Assembly: GCA_003020945.1 (NCBI GenBank)
Contig: PXRU01000008.1
Coordinates: 1 to 60,195 of the forward strand
DNA: 60,195 nucleotides
Direction: 5' to 3'
Origin: Halobacteriales archaeon QS_6_71_20
GTDB lineage: Archaea; Halobacteriota; Halobacteria; Halobacteriales; Haloferacaceae
Position numbers and translations under genes: made by a program. How positions within the stretch are numbered: the stretch's first letter is position 1; every line of letters begins with the position of its first letter. Below the pieces are notes generated by a model. The model worked only from the letters and a program-made list of their open reading frames with translations, searched no databases and was not told where the DNA came from. Below are positions 1 through 9,546 of the stretch, piece after piece.

Positions 1-192
1 GACCACGTAGTCGCTGCCGAGCGCCTCGACCGCCGCCGCAAGCGGGATCGACTCCCCCGCCGCGGGGACGAACACGACCGCGAGCGCCAGGCCGAGCACC
101 GCCAGCCCGACCGAAAGGAGCGCGCCGCGGACCGCCCGCCGGAGCGGACCCGGGCGCCCGCGCCCGCCGTCGCCGGCCGCGGACTCACTCAT
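1..192 (-). CDS. N-terminal part of a haloarchaeal membrane protein (cut by window edge)
   Basis: Only the first 64 codons are in the window. The ATG at 192 overlaps the last codons of the upstream DUF4129 gene by 8 nt, so the two are probably co-translated. The visible product starts with about 20 polar, Gly/Arg-rich residues. A hydrophobic segment at about residues 25-45 (ending AVVFVPAAG) follows, and the frame stays open to position 1. In haloarchaea a small two-helix membrane protein (I think the family catalogued as DUF7269) often sits here in MoxR/DUF58/DUF4129 clusters. That family name comes from context and has not been checked. Confidence 0.7.
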   Translation of the reverse strand, partial: MSESAAGDGGRGRPGPLRRAVRGALLSVGLAVLGLALAVVFVPAAGESIPLAAAVEALGSDYVV

Positions 193-1009
193 CGTCGCCC
201 TCGTCGAGCCGTCGGAGCCCCGCCCGCGCCCGCTCGGCCTCCTCCGCGACGGCGGCGTCGCCGTAGTGGACCCGTTCGAACGCCGTCGCGATCGCGTCGA
301 CGGCCTCGACGTCGAGGTGTCGCTCCCGCGCGAGTCGCCGGCACTCCGCGGCCGTCGTCGTCTCGGGGCGCGCCGGCTCCAGCCGCCTGACCATCGCCAC
401 CCATGCTCCGTCGACGGGGTTCGACGGCTCCGTCCCGGGCCACGGCTCGCCGTCGGCCGACCGCCCCCCCGCCCGCGGGCCGGCGCCGAACGCCGCCCGC
501 AGTCGCTCGCGGTAGCGGTACGCCAGCGCCGCCGCGACCAGCGCCACGAGCGCGACGAGCGCGGCCGCCAGCACGACCCGCAGCGACGAGAGCCGGTCGG
601 GGAGTTCCGAATCGCCGGCGAACGGCGCCGCCGCGGAGTCGACGCCCGCTCCCTCGCCCCCGCCGCCGGAGCCATCAGTCCCCCCGTCGCCGTCGCGGGA
701 CTCCGGGGCGGCGTCGCCGCCGTCCCCGGACGCGCCGGACCGCCCGTCGCCCGAGGCGGAGCCGCCCCCACCGTCGCCGCTGCCCCCGTCTTCGGCCGCC
801 GGCGCGCCGGTGTCCTCGCCGTCGCCGCGCCGGATCTCGTCTTTGACGGCCGCGGCGTCGCCCTCGCTGATCGGGAGCCGGTCCCAGTCGAGGTCGATCG
901 CCTCGTCGGGGTCGGTCGTCAGCGTCGCCTCCATGGACGTGGCCGCGAACCCCAGCGTCGAGACCGAAAGCAGCGCGATCAACAGCGGCGCGGCTCGCGA
1001 CCGGCTCAT
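185..1009 (-). CDS. DUF4129 domain membrane protein
   Basis: This 274-residue protein has a signal/anchor segment at residues 8-25, then a long low-complexity linker rich in Gly, Asp, Ser and Ala (about 60-135). A second transmembrane helix lies near 143-165 and a C-terminal DUF4129-like cytoplasmic domain at about 195-270. The conserved core there includes ECRRLARER and FERVHYGDA. DUF4129 proteins usually accompany MoxR ATPases, DUF58 proteins and transglutaminases in clusters thought to act at the cell envelope; the precise role is unknown. An AT-rich box (AATTAATTATAC) near 1101-1112 lies about 90 nt upstream of the ATG and may be its TATA element. The gene runs into the next one with an 8-nt overlap. 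Confidence 0.85.
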   Translation of the reverse strand: MSRSRAAPLLIALLSVSTLGFAATSMEATLTTDPDEAIDLDWDRLPISEGDAAAVKDEIRRGDGEDTGAPAAEDGGSGDGGGGSASGDGRSGASGDGGDAAPESRDGDGGTDGSGGGGEGAGVDSAAAPFAGDSELPDRLSSLRVVLAAALVALVALVAAALAYRYRERLRAAFGAGPRAGGRSADGEPWPGTEPSNPVDGAWVAMVRRLEPARPETTTAAECRRLARERHLDVEAVDAIATAFERVHYGDAAVAEEAERARAGLRRLDEGDDE

Positions 1010-1236
1010 GGCCGCCCGGGCGTCCCCACAGTCCCGCGCTCGGGCGCGCGTCGCGACTCCGTGCCGGTCGGATGCATTCGCCGGTTCCCAGGCGTGACGC
1101 CGAATTAATTATACGCCGCGTACGGCCGGAACGGTCGGCTTATCACGGCGACGTGTCGGGGTCGATACGACGGCGCGGGCGGCGGCGACGCTCCCGGTCA
1201 CGAGTAGTACCGTGGCGAGAGGAACTCGGATTGAAC

Positions 1237-1308
1237 TGGACTCGCTGGGATTCGAACCCAGGGCCTCTTCCTTGCGAAGGAAGCGATCTACCGCTGATCT
1301 ACGAGCCC
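1237..1308 (-). tRNA. tRNA-Ala (anticodon CGC)
   Basis: The minus strand folds as a 72-nt tRNA. The acceptor arms are GGGCUCG and CGAGUCC, with the G3-U70 wobble that marks alanine tRNAs, followed by discriminator A73. The anticodon stem CUUCC/GGAAG encloses the loop UUCGCAA, giving anticodon CGC (Ala). The T-arm GGUUCGAAUCC is canonical. CCA is not encoded and there is no intron. It lies 63 nt upstream of the start side of the rhomboid gene's stop and is read in the same direction as the str block. Confidence 0.96.
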
Positions 1309-1371
1309 GCATCCGACTGAAGTCCAGGATCGCACTTGAGGGTTCCGTTTCGCCCCGCCTCCGCGCGTCGC

Positions 1372-1851
1372 TCACACGGCCAACAGGCGCACGCGTCCGG
1401 CGCCGGCCCCGAGCAGCAGTCCGACCAGATGCGCGACCAGCGCGCTCCCCGGGCCGCTGAACGCGAGGGTGACGAACACGGCGAGGAGTCCGACGGCGAG
1501 GGCGGCGACCCGGGACGGCACGCCGATCCGGTCGACGACGCGACCCAGCGCCGCCGCCGCGGGGTTGGCGACCGCGACGTAGCCGACGAGCGCGAACGCC
1601 GCGCCGCTGGTCCCGAGCACGCCGACGCCCGCCGGCGCGACCAGCCCGCCGAGCCACACCTGCGTGAGCCCGGCGAGCGCGCCCGTCGCGAGCACGAAGC
1701 CGTGGAAGCGCGCCCGAGTGGTCCCCGCCGCGACCGGGACGCCCGCGACCGCGACGACGACGGCGTTCGCGAGGAGGTGGCCGACCCCGGCGTGAGCGTA
1801 GACGCTCGTCCCCAGCGTCCACGGCTTCGCGACCGCCGGCGGCGACAGCAC
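1372..1851 (-). CDS. Rhomboid-family intramembrane serine protease
   Basis: This polytopic 159-residue protein keeps the rhomboid landmarks. They are a YAHAGVGHLLAN helix with the helix-2 His/Asn, the catalytic Ser in LGTSGAAFALVGY, and a last helix with the catalytic His in VAHLVGLLLGAGAG. Rhomboids cleave transmembrane substrates within the membrane. The only start I can place is GTG at 1851. The frame is open further upstream and reads hydrophobic (FFTLVAAPLARLLF), so the annotated N-terminus may lack part of the first helix. No ATG, GTG or TTG is visible in that extension before rpsJ. It follows rpsJ in the same direction, with no functional link implied. Confidence 0.78.
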   Translation of the reverse strand: MLSPPAVAKPWTLGTSVYAHAGVGHLLANAVVVAVAGVPVAAGTTRARFHGFVLATGALAGLTQVWLGGLVAPAGVGVLGTSGAAFALVGYVAVANPAAAALGRVVDRIGVPSRVAALAVGLLAVFVTLAFSGPGSALVAHLVGLLLGAGAGRVRLLAV

Positions 1852-1954
1852 GAACAGGAGCCGGGCCAGCGGTGCCGCGACGAGGGTGAAAAACGAAGGA
1901 GCGGTCGCCGGCCGTGGACGGTGAACGGGCCGTGTGGGCCCGGTACGCCTCAGC

Positions 1955-2269
1955 TCAGTCCTCGAGGACGATCTCGATGGAGACGTCGTTCGGGACCTGG
2001 ATCCGCATGAGCTGGCGGAGCGCGCGTTCGTCGGCGTCGATGTCGATCAGCCGCTTGTGGACGCGCATCTCCCAGTGTTCCCACGTCGCCGTCCCCTCGC
2101 CGTCGGGGGACTTGCGCGACGGCACCTCCAGCGTCTTCGTGGGAAGCGGGATCGGCCCGGAGAGGGCGACCCCGGTCTTGTCCGCGATCTCGCGGACGTC
2201 GTCGCAGATGTCGTCCAGGTCGTCGGGGCTCGTGCCCGCGAGTCGGACGCGCGCTTGTTGCCCGGGCAT
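1955..2269 (-). CDS. rpsJ: 30S ribosomal protein S10 (uS10)
   Basis: The 104-residue product matches archaeal uS10 end to end. It begins [12 protein letters not shown], carries the loop segment [21 protein letters not shown] and ends [14 protein letters not shown]. uS10 is a component of the small-subunit head. The ATG follows the TAA stop of tuf with no gap (TAA-ATG), so it is translated from the tuf message. This is the normal 3' end of the haloarchaeal str-type operon. Confidence 0.98.
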   Translation of the reverse strand: MPGQQARVRLAGTSPDDLDDICDDVREIADKTGVALSGPIPLPTKTLEVPSRKSPDGEGTATWEHWEMRVHKRLIDIDADERALRQLMRIQVPNDVSIEIVLED

Positions 2270-3535
2270 TTAGCGCTCGTCGACGGAGAGCACCTTGCCG
2301 GCCGCGATGGTCTGACCCATGTCACGGATGGCGAAAGAGCCCAGTTCCGGGATCTCGCTGGACGGCTCGATACTGAGCGGCTTCTGCGGCCGCACCGTCA
2401 CGATGGCGGCGTCGCCGGACTTGATGAAGTCCGGGTTCTCCTCGTCGACCTCGCCCGAGGACGGGTCGAGCTTCTGGTCGAGCGACTCGATGGTACACGC
2501 GACCTGCGCCGTGTGGGCGTGGAAGACGGGCGTGTAGCCGGCCGTGATGACCGACGGGTGCTGCATGACGACGACCTGCGCCTGGAACGTCTCCGCGACC
2601 GTCGGCGGGTCGTCCGCGGAACCGCAGACGTCGCCGCGGCGGATGTCGTCCTTGCCGACGCCGCGGACGTTGAATCCGACGTTGTCGCCGGGGCCCGCGT
2701 AGTCGACCTCCTCGTGGTGCATCTCGACCGTCTTCACCTCCCCGCCCACGTCGGACGGCTGGAAGGAGACGTTGTCGCCGGGGGTCATCTCGCCGGTCTC
2801 GATCCGTCCGACGGGGACGGTCCCGATGCCGGAGATGGTGTAGACGTCCTGGATCGGCAGCCGGAGCGGCGCGTCCGTCGGCGGCTCCGACTCCGGCAGG
2901 CTGTTCAGCGCCTCCAGCAGGATCTCGCCGTCGTACCACGACGTGCTGTCGGAGCGCTCGGCGATGTTGTCGCCCTCGAACGCCGAGATCGGGATGAAGC
3001 TGGCGTCCTCGGTGCCGAAGCGGACCTGGTTGAGCAGGTCCTCGACCTCGGAGACGACCTCCCTGTAGGAGTCCTCCGAGTAGTCGACCAGGTCCATCTT
3101 GTTGATCCCGATGATCAGCTCGCTGATGCCCAGCGTCCGCGCGAGGAACACGTGCTCGCGGGTCTGGGGCGCGACGCCGTCGTCGGCCGCGACGACGAGC
3201 ACCGCGTTGTCGGCCTGCGAGGCACCCGTGATCATGTTCTTCACGAAGTCACGGTGGCCCGGACAGTCGACGATGGTGAAGTAGTACTCGTCGGTGTCGA
3301 ACTCCTGGTGGGCGATGTCGATGGTAACGCCGCGCTCGCGCTCCTCGGCGAGGTTGTCCATCACGTAGGCGAACTCGAAGCCGCCCTTGCCCTTCTCCTC
3401 GGCCTCCTCTCGGTGCTGTTCGATCACGTGCTCGGGGACGCTCCCCGTCTCGTAGAGGAGCCGCCCGACGAGCGTGGACTTCCCGTGGTCGACGTGGCCG
3501 ATGATGGCCAGGTTCTGGTGGGGTTTGTCGCTCAT
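2270..3535 (-). CDS. tuf: Translation elongation factor EF-1 alpha
   Basis: This 421-residue GTPase delivers aminoacyl-tRNA to the ribosome. The G1 motif GHVDHGKST lies at about residues 12-20. The switch region is [13 protein letters not shown]3 is DCPGH and G4 is NKMD. Domains 2 and 3 follow ([18 protein letters not shown], and a C-terminus rich in VVVMQHP-like strands). The start is fixed by [10 protein letters not shown] and by archaeal homologue length. Upstream on the minus strand, a TATA-like GGTTTTAGGG box (about 3588-3597) and a short 5' leader with a small AGCGC/GCGCT hairpin are visible. This suggests a promoter of its own, separate from the hom genes. Confidence 0.98.
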   Translation of the reverse strand: MSDKPHQNLAIIGHVDHGKSTLVGRLLYETGSVPEHVIEQHREEAEEKGKGGFEFAYVMDNLAEERERGVTIDIAHQEFDTDEYYFTIVDCPGHRDFVKNMITGASQADNAVLVVAADDGVAPQTREHVFLARTLGISELIIGINKMDLVDYSEDSYREVVSEVEDLLNQVRFGTEDASFIPISAFEGDNIAERSDSTSWYDGEILLEALNSLPESEPPTDAPLRLPIQDVYTISGIGTVPVGRIETGEMTPGDNVSFQPSDVGGEVKTVEMHHEEVDYAGPGDNVGFNVRGVGKDDIRRGDVCGSADDPPTVAETFQAQVVVMQHPSVITAGYTPVFHAHTAQVACTIESLDQKLDPSSGEVDEENPDFIKSGDAAIVTVRPQKPLSIEPSSEIPELGSFAIRDMGQTIAAGKVLSVDER

Positions 3536-3708
3536 GGTTGAATCAAGCGCTGAGGCGCTCTGTAAGGTCTCATAACGGTCGAACACCCTAAAACCATTTC
3601 GATACGCTATACTGCGCATCCCGACGCCTGATTGCGATTTCGCGTGTGTCCCTCTGCCGTGTGGCGGGTTTGCACGGCGGGGGCGAGCCCACAGGGACTT
3701 TTGTGAGT

Positions 3709-4683
3709 CTATTCCAGGCGCGCCACGTCCGCGAGCACGGCGCTTGCGGTCTCCTCGCCGCCGGCGCCCCGGCCGGAGATCGCCAGCCCGCCGGCGTACT
3801 CGTGGTCGATCTCGACGATGTTCCGGGTGCCCGTCACCGCGAGCGTGCCGTTCTCGGGGACGAGCCGCGGACCGACCCTGACGCCCTCGCGGGTCGCCTC
3901 CCCGACGAGCCGGACGGTGCGACCGTCCTCCGCGGCGAGTTCGAGCGCGCTCCCCGGGACGTCGCGGATCCCCGCCACCTCGGCGTCCGCCAGCGTCACC
4001 GCCCGCTCGCGCAACTGTGCGACAGAGTCGCAGTCGGCCTCCCGGAGTACGTTCGCCACGATGACGCACTTCAGCGCCGCGTCCGTCCCCTCCACGTCGA
4101 AGGAGGGGTCCGCCTCCGCGACACCCAGGTCCTGCGCCTCCGCCAGCACGTGGTCGTAGTCGAGCCCCTCGGCGGCCATCCGCGAGAGCACGAAGTTCGC
4201 CGTCCCGTTGAGCACGCCCCGCACGGCCGAGACGTGGCGCGCGCCCAGGTCGTCGACGGTCGCACACACCGGGATCGCGCCGCCGACGGTCGCCTCGAAG
4301 TACACCTCGCCGTCGGAGTCGGCCTCCAGGCCGCGCACGTCGGCGTAGCGCTCGGCGACGGGTCCCTTGTTCGCCAGCACGACGTGGCGGTCGCGCTCCA
4401 GGGCGGTGCGCACGTGCGAGTAGCCGGGCTCGGCGTCGCCAAGCGTCGTCGGCGTCGCCTCCACGAGCGCGTCGTACTCCGCCGCGAGCGCGTCGCCGGG
4501 CGCCGCCCCGCCCAGCGGCTCGCCCGCCTCCTTGCGCGTCAGCGCGGCCTCGACGTCCACCCCGTCGGCGTCGACGGCGGCCGACGAGGAGTCCGAAAGC
4601 GCCGTCACCTCGTGGCCGTACTCCGACGCCAGCTCCGCGACCGACCGGCCCACCGCGCCCGCGCCGAGGACGGCCAGCCTCAC
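3709..4683 (-). CDS. hom: Homoserine dehydrogenase
   Basis: This 324-residue NAD(P)-dependent enzyme reduces aspartate semialdehyde to homoserine, on the route to threonine and methionine. It has an N-terminal Rossmann motif [12 protein letters not shown], the ANKGP segment, the GTANF substrate loop, and the catalytic-domain stretch [14 protein letters not shown]. The family's C-terminal ACT domain is absent. The upstream gene encodes a stand-alone ACT protein, so feedback sensing may have moved to that partner (inference). The GTG start at 4683 overlaps the upstream TGA (GTGA), implying translational coupling. A hom pair between fusA and tuf is, to my knowledge, common in haloarchaea. Confidence 0.94.
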   Translation of the reverse strand: MRLAVLGAGAVGRSVAELASEYGHEVTALSDSSSAAVDADGVDVEAALTRKEAGEPLGGAAPGDALAAEYDALVEATPTTLGDAEPGYSHVRTALERDRHVVLANKGPVAERYADVRGLEADSDGEVYFEATVGGAIPVCATVDDLGARHVSAVRGVLNGTANFVLSRMAAEGLDYDHVLAEAQDLGVAEADPSFDVEGTDAALKCVIVANVLREADCDSVAQLRERAVTLADAEVAGIRDVPGSALELAAEDGRTVRLVGEATREGVRVGPRLVPENGTLAVTGTRNIVEIDHEYAGGLAISGRGAGGEETASAVLADVARLE

Positions 4684-5303
4684 GGCTGCCCCCCCAGGGG
4701 CGCGATGACGCGGATGTCCTTCTCGGCGGCGACCTCGCGGACCGCCTCGACGACGCCGGCGATCTCGCCGGCCCGCGCCCGCAGCCGGAGGCGGGCGCTG
4801 GAGTGGGCCTCCGAGCCCGCCCCCGCCGGCGCCGAGAGGTCGATGTCGGCGACGGACGCCTCGGAGCGATCCTGCATGCGCTTGAGTGTGTCCGAGAGGT
4901 CCGTGTCGACGAGGTGGCCGACGAGCACCACCGTCACCTCGTCGCCGTACTCCTCGGCGTCGGCCTGGATGACGTTCACGCCGCGCTCGCGGAGGTCCGC
5001 GAGGATGTCGTCGAAGCGGTCGGGCGGACACTCGATGTCGACCTCGACGGGGATCCGTCCGCGGGGCGTGAGGCTCCCCCGCTCGTGGAAGATCGACAGC
5101 AGGTTCGCCCCGTTGTCCGCGATTGGCGTCAGCGCCGCGAGCAGCTGGCCCGGCTCGTCGACCAGCTCCAGCCGGATCGTGTGCGCCTGCAGCTCCGCGG
5201 CGCGACCGCCGTCCGCCTCGGTCTCGGGTTCGGACTCCGACTCGCTGTCGTCGCTCGGCCCCACCGACTGCTCGTCGGGGGCTGGCGTCGGCTCCGAGGG
5301 CAT
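4680..5303 (-). CDS. ACT-domain amino-acid-binding regulatory protein
   Basis: The 207-residue product has an acidic, low-complexity start (residues 1-38) followed by an ACT domain (about 40-115: [20 protein letters not shown], then LLSIFHERG). A second ferredoxin-like half runs from about 120 to 200. ACT domains bind small ligands, usually amino acids, and regulate biosynthetic enzymes. Its stop overlaps the start of hom, so it is probably the allosteric partner or regulator of that enzyme (inference from coupling). The ATG follows directly after an in-frame TAG that ends a 62-codon open frame, described separately. Confidence 0.88.
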   Translation of the reverse strand: MPSEPTPAPDEQSVGPSDDSESESEPETEADGGRAAELQAHTIRLELVDEPGQLLAALTPIADNGANLLSIFHERGSLTPRGRIPVEVDIECPPDRFDDILADLRERGVNVIQADAEEYGDEVTVVLVGHLVDTDLSDTLKRMQDRSEASVADIDLSAPAGAGSEAHSSARLRLRARAGEIAGVVEAVREVAAEKDIRVIAPLGGQP

Positions 5304-5492
5304 CTATCGCGACCCTCGTTCGTCCGCGGTCGTCCCCGTCGGGCCCGCGTCGGCGACCGCGACGCCGTCGGCCGTCGTCCGTGTCCCGCCGGGGGAGGTG
5401 GTCGTGGCCGACCCGATAGCTGTGATCGACGTGCGGGGCTGGTGGGATCGTTGGCAGCCGTCGCGCCGACCGTGGGTCGTGCCACTTGGCAT
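5304..5492 (-). CDS. Candidate threonine-rich leader ORF ahead of ACT/hom
   Basis: This is an open frame of 62 codons (ATG at 5492, or GTG at 5498) ending in TAG immediately before the ATG of the ACT gene and in the same frame as it. Thirteen residues are Thr, eight of them within residues 21-40, which also hold the only two Ile (SITAIGSATTT, GTRTTAD). A TATA-like GGCTTATC is centred about 29 nt upstream of this ATG, so a leaderless transcript would begin at or near it. Thr/Ile-rich leader peptides control bacterial thr operons. Against coding, GC-rich off-frame sequence often yields ACG/ACC codons, and third-position bias is weaker here than in neighbouring genes. Confidence 0.33.
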   Translation of the reverse strand: MPSGTTHGRRDGCQRSHQPRTSITAIGSATTTSPGGTRTTADGVAVADAGPTGTTADERGSR

Positions 5493-5517
5493 ACTCACCC
5501 CGTGTAGACGGGGAGGT

Positions 5518-5525
5518 GATAAGCC
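5518..5525 (-). promoter_or_regulatory. Putative TATA box for leader ORF/ACT/hom
   Basis: GGCTTATC on the minus strand lies about 26 nt upstream of position 5495, where a leaderless transcript for the 5492 ATG would begin. No better box is visible closer to the ACT gene. Between here and the fusA stop (5526-5718) I see no gene or structured element. Confidence 0.4.
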
Positions 5526-5718
5526 TTCTACCGTGGCGATGCTTGCCAGTGTGTGAACGAGTCACCGGGATAGCCGAGGGTCTCTCGGAGGAACGCCGCC
5601 TCGGCCGACGGTTCGACGGCGTCGACCGGGGCGGTGCTACGGGCGGGGCGGGGTACGGGCGACGCGAAACGGGGAGCGGCGGGGTGAGCCGGCTGGACCG
5701 CGGCTCGGGCTCGCGTCG

Positions 5719-7911
5719 TCAGACGTAGTCGACCGACTCCGGCAGCTCCAGCTTCATCCCCTTGCGCTCGCGGATCTCCATGACCTGCTCGCGCTGGAGG
5801 TTGTCGACCAGCACGCGAAATCCCGCGTTCTCCGTGTTCCAGGAGGCGCGGCCCTCGGTGGCCGAGCGGATGTCGCTGGAGAAGCCGATCATCTCCTCGA
5901 CGGGGGCGATCCCCTCGATGACCATGAGGTCGCCCTCCTGGTACATGTCGTCGACGCGGCCGCGGCGTCCCTGCACCTCGCCGGAGGCGTCGCCCATGTG
6001 GGCGTTCGGCACGTCGATGCGGACGTCCTGGATCGGCTCCAGGAGCCGGACCTCGCCGTCGATGAGCGCGCGGTGTACGGCGTTGCGGACGGCGGGGATC
6101 ACCTGCGCCGGACCGCGGTGGATCGTGTCCTCGTGGAGCCGGGCGTCGTGGAGGCGCAGCAGCGCGCCCTCCACGGGCTCGGCCGCCAGCGGGCCGTCGT
6201 CGAGCGCCTCCTCGAGACCCTCGATCACCAGCTCCATCGTCTCGTTGAGGTGCTGGATCCCCTTCGTGTCGTCGATGAGGACGTTCGTGCCGTGGATGTG
6301 CTCGACGTTCTGGGAGGTGTCCTTCTCCATGCCGGCCTCCTGCAGCGCCTCGCGCCGCTCCAGTTCGGGCATGTCCATCGACGCCTCGCCGTGTTTGATC
6401 GCGTCGACGACGTCGTCGCCGAGCGGCTCGACGGTGATGTAGAACTTGTTGTGGCGGTTCGGCGAGACGCCCTCGACCTCGCGGGAGGACTCCTGGGGCT
6501 GCTCGCGGAACACCACGATAGGTTCGCCCGTCTGGACGGGGATGCCCTGGTTCTTCTGGATGCGCTGGGTGATGACCTCCAGGTGGAGTTCGCCCTGCCC
6601 GGAGATGAGGTGCTCGCCGGTGTCCTCGTTGATCTCCACGCGGATGGTGGGGTCCTCCTTGGCGACCTGCTGGAGCGTCTTGATGAGCTTCGGCAGGTCG
6701 TCCATGTTCTTCGCCTCCACGCTCTTGGTGATCACCGGCTCGGAGATGTGCTCGATCGACTCGAACGGCGTCATCTCCCTGTCGGAGACGGTGGAGCCGG
6801 CGATGGCGTCCTTCAGGCCGGTGACGGCCGCGACGTTGCCCGCCGGGACCCCCCGGTCGAGCTCCTCGCGCTCGCCGCCCATGTAGATCCCGACCGACTG
6901 GACGCGGTTCCTCCCCGCCGTGCCGGAGACGTACAGCTCCTGCCCCTTCTCCAGCGTGCCGGAGAACACGCGGCCGGTGACGATCTCGCCGGCGTGGGGG
7001 TCCATCCCGATGTCGGTCGCCATGAACACGATGTCGCCGTCGCGGTTGACGGTCCGCATGTCCTCGGCGATGTCGGACTCGTCATCGCCGCGCCAGATGC
7101 GCGGGACGCGGAACGGCTGCGCCTTCAGCGGGTTCGGGAAGTGCTCGGCGACCATGTCGAGCACGACGTCCGACAGCGGCGTCCGCTCGTGGAGCTCCTG
7201 GCGCTCGTGTTCCCGCTCCAGTTCGATGATGTCGGCGAACGACATGCCGGTGCGCTGCATCGACGGGAGCGAGACGCCCCACTTGTACAGCGCCGAGCCG
7301 AACCCGACGGTGCCCTCCTCGACGGAGACCGTCCAGTCCTCCTCGATGTCGTCCATCTCCTCGGTCATCCCGCGGATGAGGTCGTTGACGTCGGCGATGA
7401 CGTCCTGGAGGCGCTGTTGCATCTCCTCGGGCCCCTCCTGGAGCTCGGAGATGAGCCGGTCGACCTTGTTGATGAACAGCGCCGGCTTGACGCCCTCCCG
7501 CAGCGCCTGCCGGACGACCGTCTCCGTCTGGGGCATCGCGCCCTCGACGGCGTCGACCACGACGAGCGCGCCGTCGACGGCGCGCATCGCACGGGTCACG
7601 TCCCCGCCGAAGTCGACGTGGCCGGGGGTGTCGATCAGGTTGATGAGGTGGTTCTCGTCCCCGTACTCGTGGGTCATCGAGACGTTCGCCGCGTCGATGG
7701 TGATCCCGCGCTCCTGCTCGTCCTCCTCGGTGTCCATCACGAGCTGGGTCGCCTCGTCCGCGTCGGCGATCATACCCGCGCCGGCAAGCAGGTTGTCAGT
7801 CAGCGTCGTCTTCCCGTGGTCGACGTGAGCGGCGATGGCGATGTTCCGGATCTGCTCCGGCTGGTCCATCAGCTGCTCACATTCCTGTACGATTTTCTTG
7901 CGTCGGCCCAT
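5719..7911 (-). CDS. fusA: Translation elongation factor EF-2
   Basis: This 730-residue ribosomal translocase is an archaeal EF-2. The G domain carries [12 protein letters not shown] (G1), RGITIDAA (G2), DTPGHVDF (G3) and NKVDR (G4). Domains II-V follow, with the domain IV loop [12 protein letters not shown]. The His in that loop, near residue 598, is the position modified to diphthamide in archaeal and eukaryotic EF-2. The N-terminus [19 protein letters not shown] matches archaeal homologues and fixes the start. It is transcribed divergently from the DUF5781 gene across a 293-nt region and separated by the hom pair from tuf. Confidence 0.98.
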   Translation of the reverse strand: MGRRKKIVQECEQLMDQPEQIRNIAIAAHVDHGKTTLTDNLLAGAGMIADADEATQLVMDTEEDEQERGITIDAANVSMTHEYGDENHLINLIDTPGHVDFGGDVTRAMRAVDGALVVVDAVEGAMPQTETVVRQALREGVKPALFINKVDRLISELQEGPEEMQQRLQDVIADVNDLIRGMTEEMDDIEEDWTVSVEEGTVGFGSALYKWGVSLPSMQRTGMSFADIIELEREHERQELHERTPLSDVVLDMVAEHFPNPLKAQPFRVPRIWRGDDESDIAEDMRTVNRDGDIVFMATDIGMDPHAGEIVTGRVFSGTLEKGQELYVSGTAGRNRVQSVGIYMGGEREELDRGVPAGNVAAVTGLKDAIAGSTVSDREMTPFESIEHISEPVITKSVEAKNMDDLPKLIKTLQQVAKEDPTIRVEINEDTGEHLISGQGELHLEVITQRIQKNQGIPVQTGEPIVVFREQPQESSREVEGVSPNRHNKFYITVEPLGDDVVDAIKHGEASMDMPELERREALQEAGMEKDTSQNVEHIHGTNVLIDDTKGIQHLNETMELVIEGLEEALDDGPLAAEPVEGALLRLHDARLHEDTIHRGPAQVIPAVRNAVHRALIDGEVRLLEPIQDVRIDVPNAHMGDASGEVQGRRGRVDDMYQEGDLMVIEGIAPVEEMIGFSSDIRSATEGRASWNTENAGFRVLVDNLQREQVMEIRERKGMKLELPESVDYV

Positions 7912-8204
7912 TACCGACCGCTATTCCCCGCCCGGGCAAAAGGGTAGTGCTTCGCCGCCGTCGAACCCGACGAATCCGGCGACCTGAACCGTGGTACGTC
8001 GTCACGTGGCCGTTTCGCCCCCGGCGCCGCCCCCGTCGTCTCGGTCGCCGTCTCCGCGGCTCGGCCGCGCTCTCACGTCCCGCCCCGATCGCGGCGACGT
8101 CCGGGTCCGCCCGCGGGGATCGCCCCCGACCCGACAGCTCGCCGGAACGAACGGAGGGTGACGGCACAAGAGTCAAACCGGTCCGAACCGTGCCAAGAAT
8201 ACAC

Positions 8205-8972
8205 ATGGAAATTCGCGTCCGCGGCGCCGTCCCGCCCGACCCCTTCCTGGGGGCGGCGTCGCTGTTCGAGACGGAACGCGACCTGAACCTCCCGGTCGAG
8301 GTCCGCGTCCGCGACAACCCCGAGGAGCGGACCTGGGCCGGCCACTACGACGACCGCCACGTCCTCAACATCTCCCGGAAGGCGGCGACCTCCGCGATGG
8401 CGCGGGAGCTCGCGCTTCACGAGCTGTCGCACATGGCCCGCTACGAGGAGCCGCACCCCTCACACCACCAGTCGACCGACGAGGCGCTGTTCCTCGCCCT
8501 CTCGGGCGCCTCGGTCGAGCGGCGGAAGGTCCACCACTGCTACCAGATCGCCAACCACATGAAGGACGTGTACGCCGACGACATCACGCTCTCGGTCGGC
8601 CCCGGCGGGAAGCTCGTCACCTTCCTCGAGTCCCGGCTGGCGGCCGCGGTCGCGGACCGCCCCCGCGACCACCCCCACCCCGACTCCAGACGGCTGACCG
8701 CCGACTCCGACCCCGACATCACCGCCGTCAACGCCGCGTTCGCGCTGGCGATGTGCGAGCGGCACGGCCTCGTCGACGACGACCACCGGCTGTACGACCT
8801 GGCGCACGCGGCCGCCGACGACGCCCCCGGCGTGGACGTGCCGGCGTTCACGCGGCTGTTCGGGTCGCTCGCCGACGACCCCTCCGAGTCGGAGTACCGC
8901 AAGGCGCTGGTCGACGCCGCCCGGCTGTACGCCGTCGACTCCGGGTCGGGCGCCGCCGCCGCGGCCGACTGA
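8205..8972 (+). CDS. DUF5781 family protein with HExxH metalloprotease-like motif
   Basis: The 255-residue product matches the haloarchaeal DUF5781 family that normally sits beside fusA. Residues 66-72 read LHELSHM, an HExxH zincin signature, followed by a His-rich stretch (EEPHPSHHQSTDE) that could supply a further ligand. A later block, HHCYQIANHMKDVYADD, is conserved in the family as I remember it. A zinc-dependent hydrolase function is therefore plausible but unproven. The ATG at 8205 is chosen because the upstream frame is Arg-rich and non-coding in character. It is the only plus-strand gene between fusA and the HAD gene, and its location in the translation block suggests a housekeeping role (inference). 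Confidence 0.85.
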   Translation: MEIRVRGAVPPDPFLGAASLFETERDLNLPVEVRVRDNPEERTWAGHYDDRHVLNISRKAATSAMARELALHELSHMARYEEPHPSHHQSTDEALFLALSGASVERRKVHHCYQIANHMKDVYADDITLSVGPGGKLVTFLESRLAAAVADRPRDHPHPDSRRLTADSDPDITAVNAAFALAMCERHGLVDDDHRLYDLAHAAADDAPGVDVPAFTRLFGSLADDPSESEYRKALVDAARLYAVDSGSGAAAAAD

Positions 8973-9120
8973 CCGCCGGGACGGCTACCGCCGCGGCTCC
9001 CCGGCGATCGCGGCGGCGTGGCTCGCGAGCCGAACGGGCGCGTCCCGTCGCCCGTACCGGTCGGTGGTCCCGGCATCGTATTTGAACGTTCGGCGCAGCG
9101 GCGACCGCGCGGGCCGACGA

Positions 9121-9450
9121 CTACACCGCCAGGAGCCACTCGCCGGCGGCGGTCGCGGTGAGGGCGGCGAGAAAGCCTGCGAACGTCAGCGTGGCGTCGA
9201 CCCGTGCCTCGCCGGCCGGACGCCACTCGATGCCGGCGGCGGGCAGCCACGCCCTCGCCGCGGCGACAACGACCGCGAATGGGAGCGACAGCGTGAGCGT
9301 GAGCCCGAACGCGCCGCTGCCGGCGGCACCCTCGCCCGCCAGGACGACGATCCCGGCGTACGCCGTCGCCAGCCCAGGATACCCTCCCGCGGCCGCGTAC
9401 GGGTCCGTCCCGTCGCGACCGCCGGAGTGACCGACCGCCCGCCGGCCCAC
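9121..9450 (-). CDS. Small hypothetical membrane protein
   Basis: From a GTG at 9450 the product is 109 residues. Three hydrophobic segments are visible: about 32-50 (LATAYAGIVVLAGEG), 52-75 (GLTLTLSLPFAVVVAAARAW) and 85-109 (LTFAGFLAALTATAAGEWLL). I do not recognise the family. The frame remains open upstream, but the residues there look like antisense of the HAD gene, which is why the internal GTG is preferred. It is divergent from the HAD/aldolase pair, with 96 nt between the starts. Confidence 0.5.
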   Translation of the reverse strand: MGRRAVGHSGGRDGTDPYAAAGGYPGLATAYAGIVVLAGEGAAGSGAFGLTLTLSLPFAVVVAAARAWLPAAGIEWRPAGEARVDATLTFAGFLAALTATAAGEWLLAV

Positions 9451-9546
9451 GGCCGTCCGGAGGAACGCTCGTGGCCCCGTTCTCGCCGCTGAGAACTGTG
9501 CGGCGGCGCCGGAATCGCTATCCCCCGCGCCCGCGAGGGTCGTGAC

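Noticed and set aside
5512..5540. Perfect Shine-Dalgarno GGAGGTGAT on the plus strand followed by a GTG 12 nt downstream
   Set aside because: The frame has only seven codons and no gene follows in that direction; it overlaps the TATA box of the opposite strand and is probably coincidental.
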